Made by a program: the position numbers and the translations under genes. Below the pieces are notes generated by a model. That model had not been told where the DNA came from. It did no database searches and saw nothing but the letters and a program-made list of their open reading frames with translations. Positions 36,835-44,935 of a DNA stretch of 64,000 nt are shown in pieces. The first letter of the stretch is position 1. The number at the start of each line of letters is the position of its first letter. Source of the DNA: Flavobacteriaceae bacterium UJ101 (lineage in GTDB: Bacteria; Bacteroidota; Bacteroidia; Flavobacteriales; UJ101); assembly GCA_001880285.1 (NCBI GenBank), contig CP016269.1:2366501-2430500 (forward strand). Direction: 5' to 3'.

Positions 36835-37673
36835 AACAATTATTTGACGAAGTTTCATTTAACTGTAGTAAATTAATAACTCAAAAATACAGTACATCTT
36901 TTTCGTTAGCAACAAAAATGTTAGCACCAGAAATTAGAGTAGCTATTTATAATATTTATGGATTTGTACGATTTGCAGATGAAATTGTGGATACCTTCCA
37001 TAATTATGATAAAGTAGATTTGCTATATCACTTTGAACGTAATTACTATTTAGGTATGGAACAGAATATAAGTATGAATCCAGTAATTAATTCATTTATT
37101 CATACGGTAAAAAAATATGATATAGAAGATCATTTAGTTCAAGCGTTTTTAAAAAGTATGAAAGCTGATTTGCATAAAGCTGAATATACAACACAAGAGG
37201 AGTATAATGAGTATATTTATGGTTCAGCAGATGTTGTAGGTTTAATGTGTTTAAAGGTTTTTGTAAAAGGTGATTCACAAAGATTTGAAGAATTGAAAGA
37301 AGCTGCAATGAGGTTAGGTTCTGCTTTTCAGAAAGTGAATTTTTTGAGAGATTTAAAAGATGATATTGAGCTTTTGAATAGATCCTATTTTCCAAATGTA
37401 GATTTAAAGGAATTGAATGCAGAAGTGAAGCAACAAATTATTGAAGAAATTGAAGAAGATTTTGATTTCGCATATAAAAATGGAGTATTAAAATTACCCG
37501 TAGAGGCGAAGTTTGGGGTTTATATAGCGTATCGATATTATAGAAGACTATTGAAAAAATTAAAAACAGTTCCTTCTTCGAAAATAATGGATACTAGAGT
37601 AAGAATATCCAATGCATTAAAAATTAGTATTTTGATGAGAGGATATGCACGGTATAAATTAAATTTACTATGA
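36831..37673 (+). CDS. crtB: phytoene synthase
   Basis: 280 aa. Squalene/phytoene synthase family with both Asp-rich motifs: VRFADEIVD near residue 45 and NFLRDLKDDIELLNRSYFP near residue 170. Condenses two geranylgeranyl diphosphates to phytoene. Overlaps crtI by 4 bp upstream and the unknown 145-aa gene by 4 bp downstream, so translation is probably coupled across the operon. Confidence 0.95.
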   Translation: MKQLFDEVSFNCSKLITQKYSTSFSLATKMLAPEIRVAIYNIYGFVRFADEIVDTFHNYDKVDLLYHFERNYYLGMEQNISMNPVINSFIHTVKKYDIEDHLVQAFLKSMKADLHKAEYTTQEEYNEYIYGSADVVGLMCLKVFVKGDSQRFEELKEAAMRLGSAFQKVNFLRDLKDDIELLNRSYFPNVDLKELNAEVKQQIIEEIEEDFDFAYKNGVLKLPVEAKFGVYIAYRYYRRLLKKLKTVPSSKIMDTRVRISNALKISILMRGYARYKLNLL

Positions 37674-38107
37674 CTAAAATAATTGCCTTTTTAGTTTTTG
37701 CATTATTGTTAGTGAATGAAATTCCAGAATATATTGTTGATTATCATAATATTTCAACAAAAGCACAAGAATTGAACTTTATTGAGCAGTATAAAAATAG
37801 TAAGAATGTAAGTATTAAAGCGTATGTTATTTCCTTAGAAATGAAGCAAGCTGAATATAAAATTTCACCTTTTTCGAAACTTTCAATTTTTAAAAAAGGA
37901 AAGAAAAAATTAGAGAAGCTAATTTTAGAATATCCTAACAATGTTGATTTACGATATGTTCGATTACTTATTCAAGAAAAATCACCTTCTATATTAAATT
38001 ATAATTCCAATATAGAGGCAGATAAACACTTTTTGAAAGCATATATGCTCAAAGAAGATGATTCAGATTATTTAGATTCCTATATCATAAAAAACACATC
38101 ACTATGA
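37670..38107 (+). CDS. unknown exported protein inside the carotenoid operon
   Basis: 145 aa, no family recognised. N-terminal hydrophobic segment (IIAFLVFALLLVNEIPEYI) looks like an uncleaved signal or single anchor. The rest is polar and lysine-rich, probably helical (FKKGKKKLEKLILEYPNNVDLRYVRLLIQEK resembles a TPR-like helix pair). Overlaps crtB and crtZ by 4 bp on each side (ATGA junctions), so it is an integral part of the operon and likely acts in carotenoid synthesis, placement or membrane association. That role is inferred from context only. Confidence 0.75.
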   Translation: MTKIIAFLVFALLLVNEIPEYIVDYHNISTKAQELNFIEQYKNSKNVSIKAYVISLEMKQAEYKISPFSKLSIFKKGKKKLEKLILEYPNNVDLRYVRLLIQEKSPSILNYNSNIEADKHFLKAYMLKEDDSDYLDSYIIKNTSL

Positions 38108-38550
38108 TAATTTATTTTCTTATAACGTTAGGTACTTTTATAATAATGGAAGGTATAACTTGGTGTACACATAAGTACATAATGCACGGATGGGGTTGGT
38201 TCTTACATGAAGATCATCATCAACCGGGATATTCACATATTTTTGAAAAAAACGATGCATTTTTTGTTGTATTTGCAATTCCTAGTATCGTTTTGTTTTA
38301 TTTAGGGATTAGACCTGTATTGAATTATTTATTTTTTATAGGACTAGGTATTTTACTTTATGGGATAGCCTACTTTTTAATTCATGATGTTTTGATTCAT
38401 AGAAGGTTTAACTGGTTTAAAAATACAAAAAATAGCTATTTGAGAGGATTACGAAAAGCACATAAAATACATCATAAACATTTAGATAAGAAAGATGGTG
38501 AATGTTTTGGAATGTTATGGGTTCCATTAAAATATTTTAAAAAATCATAA
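38104..38550 (+). CDS. crtZ: beta-carotene hydroxylase
   Basis: 148 aa, about four helices. Fatty-acid-hydroxylase-type histidine clusters for a di-iron site: HKYIMHGWGWFLHEDHHQPG, HDVLIHRRF and HKIHHKHLDKKDGECFGM. Hydroxylates beta-carotene to zeaxanthin. Overlaps the unknown gene by 4 bp, and its last base is the first base of the cyclase ATG. Confidence 0.94.
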   Translation: MIIYFLITLGTFIIMEGITWCTHKYIMHGWGWFLHEDHHQPGYSHIFEKNDAFFVVFAIPSIVLFYLGIRPVLNYLFFIGLGILLYGIAYFLIHDVLIHRRFNWFKNTKNSYLRGLRKAHKIHHKHLDKKDGECFGMLWVPLKYFKKS

Positions 38551-39245
38551 TGAATCATTATTTGTATCTCTTATTAGATTTAGGAAGTCTCAGTATACCC
38601 TTGTTATACAGTGTTCTTGAAAAAGAATTTCACTTTATACAGTACTTTAAAATAGCTTTTTTTAGCATAGTTTTGGTTGCAGTACCTTTTTTAATTTGGG
38701 ACGTGATTTTTACATCGTATGGTGTTTGGGGGTTTAATAGTGATTACCACCTATCATTAAAGATTTTAGGAATGCCTATAGAGGAGTGGTTATTCTTTTT
38801 TTGCATACCGTATGCATGCTTGTTTACTCACGAAGTTTTAAAATACTATTTACCAAATTTCAAATTATCAAAAAAGATAACGAATGTAGTAGGTATATTT
38901 TTTATTTTTCTTAGTGTTGTGTTACTTTTTCTTAATATAGGTAAATGGTATACTATGATTAACTTTCTTTTTTTTACTATTTTAATGACTTATACTTTAG
39001 TAAATAAATTCACAACATTACAAGAATATGTACCTAGTTTTTGCGTGATTTTAATTCCCTTTTTTCTAGTTAATGGAGTTTTAACAGGTAGTTTTATTGA
39101 TCAGCCTATTGTATGGTATAATGATAATCAAAATATGGAATTTCGTGTAGCTACAATACCTCTTGAAGATATTTTTTATGCTTTTAATTTATTGTTTTCT
39201 ATACAATTAGTATTCAATTATTTGAAAAAGAAAGCCCATGAATAG
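38550..39245 (+). CDS. lycopene cyclase (CrtYcd type, fused halves)
   Basis: 231 aa, six to seven helices. The two halves of the heterodimeric CrtYc/CrtYd cyclases are in one chain, as in Bacteroidota. Each half has the PxE-(E/D) motif: PIEEWLFFFCIPYA and PLEDIFYAFN. Converts lycopene to beta-carotene. Last gene of the crt operon, transcribed towards the lactate permease gene. Confidence 0.9.
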   Translation: MNHYLYLLLDLGSLSIPLLYSVLEKEFHFIQYFKIAFFSIVLVAVPFLIWDVIFTSYGVWGFNSDYHLSLKILGMPIEEWLFFFCIPYACLFTHEVLKYYLPNFKLSKKITNVVGIFFIFLSVVLLFLNIGKWYTMINFLFFTILMTYTLVNKFTTLQEYVPSFCVILIPFFLVNGVLTGSFIDQPIVWYNDNQNMEFRVATIPLEDIFYAFNLLFSIQLVFNYLKKKAHE

Positions 39246-39259
39246 AATTTATTTTTTCT

Positions 39260-40861
39260 TTAGAATAATAAAATAGCAAAAATTCCTGCAAGTAAACCAT
39301 AGATGATAGTAGGTAAAACGGTACGTTTTAAGATATAACCTTCTTGATTGCTAAGAGCTAATACTGATGTTACAGCAACAATATTATTAATGCATATCAT
39401 GTTTCCAAAAGACCCTCCAACAGATTGTAAAGCTAAAATGGTTGTTCTATCAAGTCCTGTTTCCAATGCTATAGAGTTTTGAATTCCCGAAAAAGTTAAA
39501 TTTGAAATGGTTGCTGATCCTGAAAAGAAAGAACCAATCGCTCCTAAATAAGGACCAAAAAAGGTCCAATTATCCCCTGTGATGTTGGCTAAAGAACTTC
39601 CTATAGTATTAACCGCAGATTTTTCCCCTCCCATCATCATGAGTGATACAAAAACTAAGGCTCCTAATAAGGCTAGAGTAGGGTTAATCATTTGTTTTGT
39701 GGTTTGTTTTATAGTTGAATTAATATGGTGAAGATTGGTTTTATATAGCCAAAAAGTAATAAAGGATATTAAAACGAAAGGAATTAGAGAAGGAATATAT
39801 AAAATCTCATGAATCCATTTTTCCGAAGTATTGAGAATGTTTTGAAGTTGAGCAACTAAAGAAGTGCTTAATGATAGTTCCCCTAAATAACCTAAATCAA
39901 GACTGATTGAAGGTTCTTTTAATCGCAATAATGATTTGATTCCTAATTGAGGTATCCGTGTAATGATAAGAAGTATAATAGTTCCCCATAAAGGAAAAGT
40001 AGCTTTAATTAATTGTCTAGTAGATATGGAATCTTTCTTTTCTTTTTTTGATAAAGTATTCTTTTCTAAGCCGAAATGTTTTTGAGCTAAGAATATAGAA
40101 CATAACAAACCAACGGAACCACCAATAAGTGAAGGAAATTCATAATTAAATGTTGAAACCAATAAATAAGGTACAACAGTACATACGATACTCATAATGA
40201 CGAAGCCTATATTCTTTAAAATAATTTTTGTATTGAGTATTTGGGCTAGTGCAATAAAAACAATAAAAAAAGCAATAAAACTATGAATTAGAGCAGATTT
40301 ATAACCTATAGACAAGGTCTCATATTCACTTAGTTTAGATAGCTCCGGTAGTGCTGAAAAACCGTACCAAGTAGGTGTTCCAACTGCGCCAAATGAAACC
40401 GGTACTGTATTCATCATTAAAGTGGTTAAGGCAACTTTAATAGGAGGGTAGCCTAACCCAACTAGAATAGGAGCTGCAATTGCTGCTGGTGTTCCAAATC
40501 CACTAGCACCCTCAATTAAAAAAGGAAATGCCCAACCTACAATCATCAATTGTGCAACTTGATTTTCACTAATACTATTTAGCCAATTTTTTACAACAGA
40601 AATACAACCTGTGATTTCCATGGTTTTGAATAAAAATATAGCTCCAGCTATGATTAAAATGGGCTTCCATGCTTCCAATAAACCTAAGATAACATTGGCG
40701 TGAATACGATTTGCATCGTATTGAAAAACACATAAAGTTATCAAGTAGACCACAAAAGCTGATAAAGGCAATGCTTTATTTGAAGGCATTCCATTTTTTT
40801 TTGCCATTAACCAAATAAGTAATAAAATAGGGAAAAAAGAAAATAGGATTTGGACATTCAT
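39260..40861 (-). CDS. L-lactate permease (LctP family)
   Basis: 533 aa, about 13 helices. Family signatures: FPFLIEGASGFGTPAAIAAPILVGLG and GAVGTPTWYGFS in the first half, and GALVFVSLMMMGGEKSA then FSGSATISNLTFSGIQ in the second. Imports lactate (also glycolate) with protons. Starts 23 bp after the D-lactate dehydrogenase-like gene, so the two form a lactate operon read on the minus strand. Confidence 0.9.
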   Translation of the reverse strand: MNVQILFSFFPILLLIWLMAKKNGMPSNKALPLSAFVVYLITLCVFQYDANRIHANVILGLLEAWKPILIIAGAIFLFKTMEITGCISVVKNWLNSISENQVAQLMIVGWAFPFLIEGASGFGTPAAIAAPILVGLGYPPIKVALTTLMMNTVPVSFGAVGTPTWYGFSALPELSKLSEYETLSIGYKSALIHSFIAFFIVFIALAQILNTKIILKNIGFVIMSIVCTVVPYLLVSTFNYEFPSLIGGSVGLLCSIFLAQKHFGLEKNTLSKKEKKDSISTRQLIKATFPLWGTIILLIITRIPQLGIKSLLRLKEPSISLDLGYLGELSLSTSLVAQLQNILNTSEKWIHEILYIPSLIPFVLISFITFWLYKTNLHHINSTIKQTTKQMINPTLALLGALVFVSLMMMGGEKSAVNTIGSSLANITGDNWTFFGPYLGAIGSFFSGSATISNLTFSGIQNSIALETGLDRTTILALQSVGGSFGNMICINNIVAVTSVLALSNQEGYILKRTVLPTIIYGLLAGIFAILLF

Positions 40862-40884
40862 TTTGTATAATTAAATAGGAAAAA

Positions 40885-41919
40885 TTAAACTTTTGCCATG
40901 TTGTTTTTTGTTAATACACTGTTTTCTACATTATGATTTTCAAAGTATCCTTTTATGTTTGAAAAGGTTGTATTGGCAATATTATTAACCGCTTCTTTCG
41001 TGAAAAAAGCCTGATGGGATGTGATTAAAACATTAGGTAACGATTGTAATCGAATAAATTGATCATCTTGAACAATGGATTCACTTAAATCTTCAAAGAA
41101 TAATTCTTCCTCTTCTTCGTATACATCAAGTCCTAAATAACCAATCTTTTTATTTCGTAGTGCATCAATTACTGCAACAGTATCAATGAGTTTCCCTCTA
41201 CTAGTATTAATAATCATAACATTATCTTTCATATGTCCAATAGCCATAGCATTGATCATATGGTAAGTTTCGTAAGTAAGAGGACAATGTAAGCTGATGA
41301 TATCACTTTTAGAATAAAGTTCATTGATAGAAACATAGTTCAGTCCTTTTTTTATTAATTTCTCATTAGGGAATTTGTCGTAGGCTAAGATGGTACAATC
41401 AAATCCCTTCATTAAATTAATAAAGATTTCCCCAATTTTACCTGTACCAATAACTCCGATAGTTTTTTTGTGAAGATCAAATCCAAGTAATCCATCTAGT
41501 GAGAAATTGTTATCACGAACTCTTGAATAAGCTTTATGAAATCTTCGATTTAAAGATAAAATTAAACCAAGCGTATGTTCAGCAACAGAATAAGGTGAAT
41601 AACTAGGTACTCTTACCACTTCGATACCCAATTCTTTTGCTTTCAATAGGTCTACATTATTAAAACCAGCACATCTAAGGGCTATTAATTTTACACCGAT
41701 TTCTTTTAATTTTTCTAAGACTTCAGCATTCACTTCATCATTTACAAAAACACATACTACTTGACTTCCTTTTGCAAGTGTAACCGTTTTAGAATAGAGT
41801 CTTGATTCTTGAAAATCGAGCTCGAAATGATACTTTTTATTTACCTCGTTAAATGAGTCTATAACCCACTTCTTAGTGTTGAATACCGAAACTTTAATTG
41901 GATCATTTTGTTTTTTCAT
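40885..41919 (-). CDS. D-lactate dehydrogenase-like 2-hydroxyacid dehydrogenase
   Basis: 344 aa. NAD-binding GTGKIGEIFINLMKGFDCTIL, then HCPLTYETYHMIN, NTSRGKLIDT (catalytic Arg), the D/E region in DVYEEEEELFFEDLS and the catalytic His in ITSHQAFFTKEA. The EEEEELFFEDLS block is typical of the fermentative LdhA group. Interconverts pyruvate and D-lactate. Grouping with the lactate permease supports lactate metabolism. A near-palindrome at 41939-41955 lies just upstream. Confidence 0.9.
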   Translation of the reverse strand: MKKQNDPIKVSVFNTKKWVIDSFNEVNKKYHFELDFQESRLYSKTVTLAKGSQVVCVFVNDEVNAEVLEKLKEIGVKLIALRCAGFNNVDLLKAKELGIEVVRVPSYSPYSVAEHTLGLILSLNRRFHKAYSRVRDNNFSLDGLLGFDLHKKTIGVIGTGKIGEIFINLMKGFDCTILAYDKFPNEKLIKKGLNYVSINELYSKSDIISLHCPLTYETYHMINAMAIGHMKDNVMIINTSRGKLIDTVAVIDALRNKKIGYLGLDVYEEEEELFFEDLSESIVQDDQFIRLQSLPNVLITSHQAFFTKEAVNNIANTTFSNIKGYFENHNVENSVLTKNNMAKV

Positions 41920-41938
41920 ACTGAGTGTTTTAATACAT

Positions 41939-41955
41939 AGTGTAAATTTAACACT
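41939..41955. promoter_or_regulatory. candidate operator upstream of the lactate operon
   Basis: AGTGT-N7-ACACT inverted repeat, with a further AGTGT half-site at 41924-41928. The spacer AAATTTA overlaps a near-consensus -7 box (TAAATTTA). Factor unknown. Confidence 0.3.
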
Positions 41956-42159
41956 TAGTAATCTAAAGATGTAGTTTTTTACCTGTTTTGTTAGGTGATT
42001 TTTATCATTTCATTTTAATAGGCTTGTTGCGAAAAAGAGGAATTAAAATAAATTAGATAAACGATAAAACTTTAAGATTGTTAAAATGAACTCTTTTATG
42101 TCTGGTTTCTTAAAATTCACCATATTCTGAATAATTTATGGGAATTTGTATAGAAGTCT

Positions 42160-42855
42160 TTATTTATTAATTTTAAATTTGGGAATGGTGATATATAATA
42201 TCCAAGTCATAGTAATATATGTCAATAATAATGTTGGAACAAGTGTATTAAAACCTAAATCAAATTGAGGAATACCAAAAGTTTCTCTTAATGATAATGA
42301 TGCCGTAGAAAGCATAAATACAATTCCATAAATAAAAACACCTATAATGATAGCTTTGTTCTTAAAAGTTCTCTGAATTCCTTTTTTTGCTTCTTGTGAA
42401 AAGAAATACCAAAGAGTTATTGTGCTAAAAAGAGCTTCAATACCGATTGCTAAATAAGGATTCGTATCATAAAGTCCAAGTCCAAACTCATGAGTATCTT
42501 CTCCAAAAATATAATGTGGATGACCTGAAAAAAAATCCAATATATAATGTCCTAATAACAAAATGGAACCTATTATGGCTATTTTATTATCTTTAAAAAT
42601 AAGTCGACCAATGATAAAGACGATCAATACCCAAATGAATTGTGGAATTAGATCGTGACTATACATCATATCTACATACATATTGGGTATAGTTGTATCG
42701 AAAGCATCATAAGGTAGTGTATATTCTAGCCCTAGATAATGAAAAAGAAACCATAGAAAATCTTGTAATTGAGAGACAATCAAGAAATATAACAATGTTC
42801 CTTTTGGAAATTTCTGATGAGCTACTAAAGCTGTAGAATAATGTCCTGCAAGCAT
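42160..42855 (-). CDS. multi-pass membrane protein of unknown function
   Basis: 231 aa, six or seven helices with several His/Asp near the membrane face (AGHYSTALVAHQ at the N-terminus, GHYILDFFSGHPHYIFG in the middle). This recalls the membrane-bound metal-dependent hydrolase (YdjM-like) group, but the match is loose and I do not assign it. Divergent from the HxlR regulator gene with a 92-bp shared promoter region, so it is the likely target of that regulator. Confidence 0.7.
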   Translation of the reverse strand: MLAGHYSTALVAHQKFPKGTLLYFLIVSQLQDFLWFLFHYLGLEYTLPYDAFDTTIPNMYVDMMYSHDLIPQFIWVLIVFIIGRLIFKDNKIAIIGSILLLGHYILDFFSGHPHYIFGEDTHEFGLGLYDTNPYLAIGIEALFSTITLWYFFSQEAKKGIQRTFKNKAIIIGVFIYGIVFMLSTASLSLRETFGIPQFDLGFNTLVPTLLLTYITMTWILYITIPKFKINK

Positions 42856-42868
42856 AATAAAATAAATT

Positions 42869-42876
42869 TAATTTTG
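42869..42876 (+). promoter_or_regulatory. -7 promoter box of the HxlR gene
   Basis: TAATTTTG, exact match to TAnnTTTG. A start near 42881 would place the TACTA-N6-TAGTA repeat on the first transcribed bases. Confidence 0.4.
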
Positions 42877-42882
42877 TATTTT

Positions 42883-42933
42883 TACTATTGTTTTAGTAGC
42901 AAAAATAATAATTACTATTAAATCAGTAGTAAT
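42883..42933. promoter_or_regulatory. paired inverted repeats, candidate HxlR operators
   Basis: TACTA-N6-TAGTA (42883-42898) and ATTACTA-N9-TAGTAAT (42911-42933) share the same half-site in the gap between the divergent genes. HxlR-family proteins bind such inverted repeats next to their own promoter. Confidence 0.4.
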
Positions 42934-42947
42934 AATTTAGATTAAAA

Positions 42948-43379
42948 ATGGAAAAAATATTTCGTTCAGGCTGTCCAATTGCTTCAACATTAGATATTAT
43001 GGGAGATAAATGGTCTTTGTTAATCATTAGAGATATGTTGATAAAACATAAAAAGACATTTAAAGAAATATCTAATTCTGAAGAACATATTGCTCCAAGT
43101 ATATTATCAGCAAGACTTAAGCTTTTAGAGTCGTATGGTTTAATTTTTAAATATAAATTACCAAGGAATAAAAAAGAAAATATTTATCTTCTTACAGAGA
43201 AGGGGGTTGATCTGACTTCTATTGTCGTAGAATATACATTATGGGGTGATAAATATATGAGGGAATATAATAATATAGATTCAATTTCTGGTTTGGATAA
43301 GGATAAAAATTTAGCCGTAGGGATGATTCGAAATACTTACAAAGAACTTATAGAACAAACTTTTAACTTGGAGAAGTAA
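42948..43379 (+). CDS. HxlR-family transcriptional regulator
   Basis: 143 aa winged helix. Signatures: CPIASTLDIMGDKWSLLIIRDML, FKEISNSEEHIAPSILSARLKLLE (recognition helix) and LLTEKGVDL. The Cys near residue 9 (SGCPIAST) matches the N-terminal Cys that many HxlR proteins use to sense electrophiles or disulfide stress. Probably controls itself and the divergent membrane protein gene through the repeats between them. Confidence 0.9.
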   Translation: MEKIFRSGCPIASTLDIMGDKWSLLIIRDMLIKHKKTFKEISNSEEHIAPSILSARLKLLESYGLIFKYKLPRNKKENIYLLTEKGVDLTSIVVEYTLWGDKYMREYNNIDSISGLDKDKNLAVGMIRNTYKELIEQTFNLEK

Positions 43380-43466
43380 ATTAAATTTATTTTTGGTGAG
43401 GTTTTATTGAATCAAAATGGTTTTATATATTGAAATAGAATAATTATGATTAATACAATAAAAAAT

Positions 43467-43504
43467 ATAATAGTGGTTTGAGTTTTTACCCAAACCACTA
43501 TTAT
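43467..43504. terminator. hairpin terminator between convergent genes
   Basis: 14-bp perfect stem (43467-43480 with 43491-43504), 10-nt loop. Lies between the HxlR gene (+) and the SRPBCC gene (-). The flanking T-runs are weak. Confidence 0.6.
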
Positions 43505-43642
43505 TTAACATGTTGTGTGGTTGTTAGTTAATTCATGTTTTGATTTATGTAAATTTTGATTTAAAGCTCCTAAATCTGTAAACCATATAATTGCTAATAG
43601 TGCAATTTGGCTACCTAAATTTCTACTATTTTTAGTGCTTTT

Positions 43643-44230
43643 TTATTGTTCTACTTCCAATTTTAGCTCACTATTAAATTGATTATAGAGAGGGAGAGAA
43701 GCATTGGCTAAATCTTCAGTTGTAAAAAATGAATTTTCTCCTCGGAATTCATCGGTTTGTATAAATCTTGATTGACATTCAGAAATTGCTTCAACTTTGA
43801 AAATATGATTATCAACGATGCCTGGGAATGTTGTGCTCTCCGCAGACCATCCAAATTGCTGTCCTTCGGTATAAGATAAAGTTCGCACAAATTGACTTTG
43901 AGTAGGTTCTCCTGTAGTTGGGTTAGGTAAAATATAGGTTACTGTAACCTCTCCACCATCATTTATGTTACCCGAAAGACCTTGAAAAGAACTACTCCAA
44001 TTGGGCATATTGTCAAAATTTGTTAATACAGCCCAAACTTCTTCAGCTGATCTGTTAATGACTACATCAGTATAAACTCTGTGTGCGTTTGAATCAATTT
44101 CTGTAACATTTGAAGTAGGGAAATCTATTGTAGAATCTACTACGCAAGATGTGTTGTCATCATCATTGGAACAAGACGAAATTGTAAATAACATAACTAA
44201 GAGTACGAAACTCATTCTAATTTTTATCAT
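43643..44230 (-). CDS. SRPBCC-domain lipoprotein
   Basis: 195 aa. Lipobox ending in FTISSC followed by SNDDDN, typical of Bacteroidota lipoproteins. The mature part has the START/polyketide-cyclase pattern: VYTDVVINRSAEEVWAVLTNF then MPNWSSSFQGL. Such domains bind hydrophobic ligands; the ligand here is unknown. Exported SRPBCC lipoproteins are less usual than cytosolic ones. Confidence 0.8.
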   Translation of the reverse strand: MIKIRMSFVLLVMLFTISSCSNDDDNTSCVVDSTIDFPTSNVTEIDSNAHRVYTDVVINRSAEEVWAVLTNFDNMPNWSSSFQGLSGNINDGGEVTVTYILPNPTTGEPTQSQFVRTLSYTEGQQFGWSAESTTFPGIVDNHIFKVEAISECQSRFIQTDEFRGENSFFTTEDLANASLPLYNQFNSELKLEVEQ

Positions 44231-44313
44231 AACTATTTGTTTAAATTTGTTGCAAAATTAGAATTGTCAGGTTATATAACTCTTGCTATTTAGCAAGAAA
44301 AGAGGTTGAATAG

Positions 44314-44880
44314 TTAAAGTTTTATTCTACTTAATGTGTAAGGTGACATTCCTAAAAAAGATGCGATATATTGTCTGGGAGCATATTTAGCTGATTGAGG
44401 ATATTCTTTAATGAATAATTCAAGGGCTTCTTTTTTTGAACTTTTTGTTAATAATTCTCTTTGGAAATTAACTTTTTCTCTTAAAATTTTCTCAAAATAT
44501 TTTATTTCAAATAATTCCCAGTTAGGTATCGTCTTCCTTAGATCTTTTATGTCATTTGTAGTTAATACAAATATTTCACTAGGCTCAAGTGCTTCAATAG
44601 TTCTTTCACTAGGTTCTTGTGTTTGATAACTTTTTAATTCTGAAAAGAAAGAGCCTTGCTCAATAAATGCAGTGGTTTGTTCATTACCGTTATCATCATA
44701 ATAGTAGCTACGAAGTAATCCTGTTTTTAGAAATCCAACCAAATTGTTACGTTGACCAATTTCAATAAAATTATCTTGTTGTTTTAATTCTCTGGCTATC
44801 CATTTTTCAAGTAACTTTTCAGTTTCGTTAATGGAAACGGGAGCAAACTCTGTTATTATATTATGTACTACATTCTTCAT
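44314..44880 (-). CDS. Crp/Fnr-family transcriptional regulator
   Basis: 188 aa. An N-terminal cyclic-nucleotide-binding-like barrel (NNLVGFLKTGLLRSYY, FIEQGSFFSELKSYQ, ALEPSEIFVL) and a shortened C-terminal helix-turn-helix ending RQYIASFLGMSPYTLSRIKL. No cysteine cluster for an FNR-type iron-sulfur centre is present. This compact form is common in Bacteroidota. It could act on sites like the norC palindrome, but nothing here links them directly. Located upstream of the antiporter gene in the direction of transcription only by 55 bp on the opposite side, each with its own start. Confidence 0.85.
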   Translation of the reverse strand: MKNVVHNIITEFAPVSINETEKLLEKWIARELKQQDNFIEIGQRNNLVGFLKTGLLRSYYYDDNGNEQTTAFIEQGSFFSELKSYQTQEPSERTIEALEPSEIFVLTTNDIKDLRKTIPNWELFEIKYFEKILREKVNFQRELLTKSSKKEALELFIKEYPQSAKYAPRQYIASFLGMSPYTLSRIKL

Positions 44881-44935
44881 TCTTCATAAAGTTTAATTAC
44901 ATACAACAATCGTATAGATTGAAATATCTATTTGT

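Noticed and set aside
38550-39245. Short length of the lycopene cyclase as a sign of truncation
   Set aside because: CrtYcd-type cyclases are about this size and both PxE motifs are present.
44314-44880. Crp/Fnr protein as the regulator of the nor operon
   Set aside because: It lacks an FNR-type cysteine cluster and lies 31 kb from norC; nothing in the sequence links it to the palindrome, so I did not claim it.
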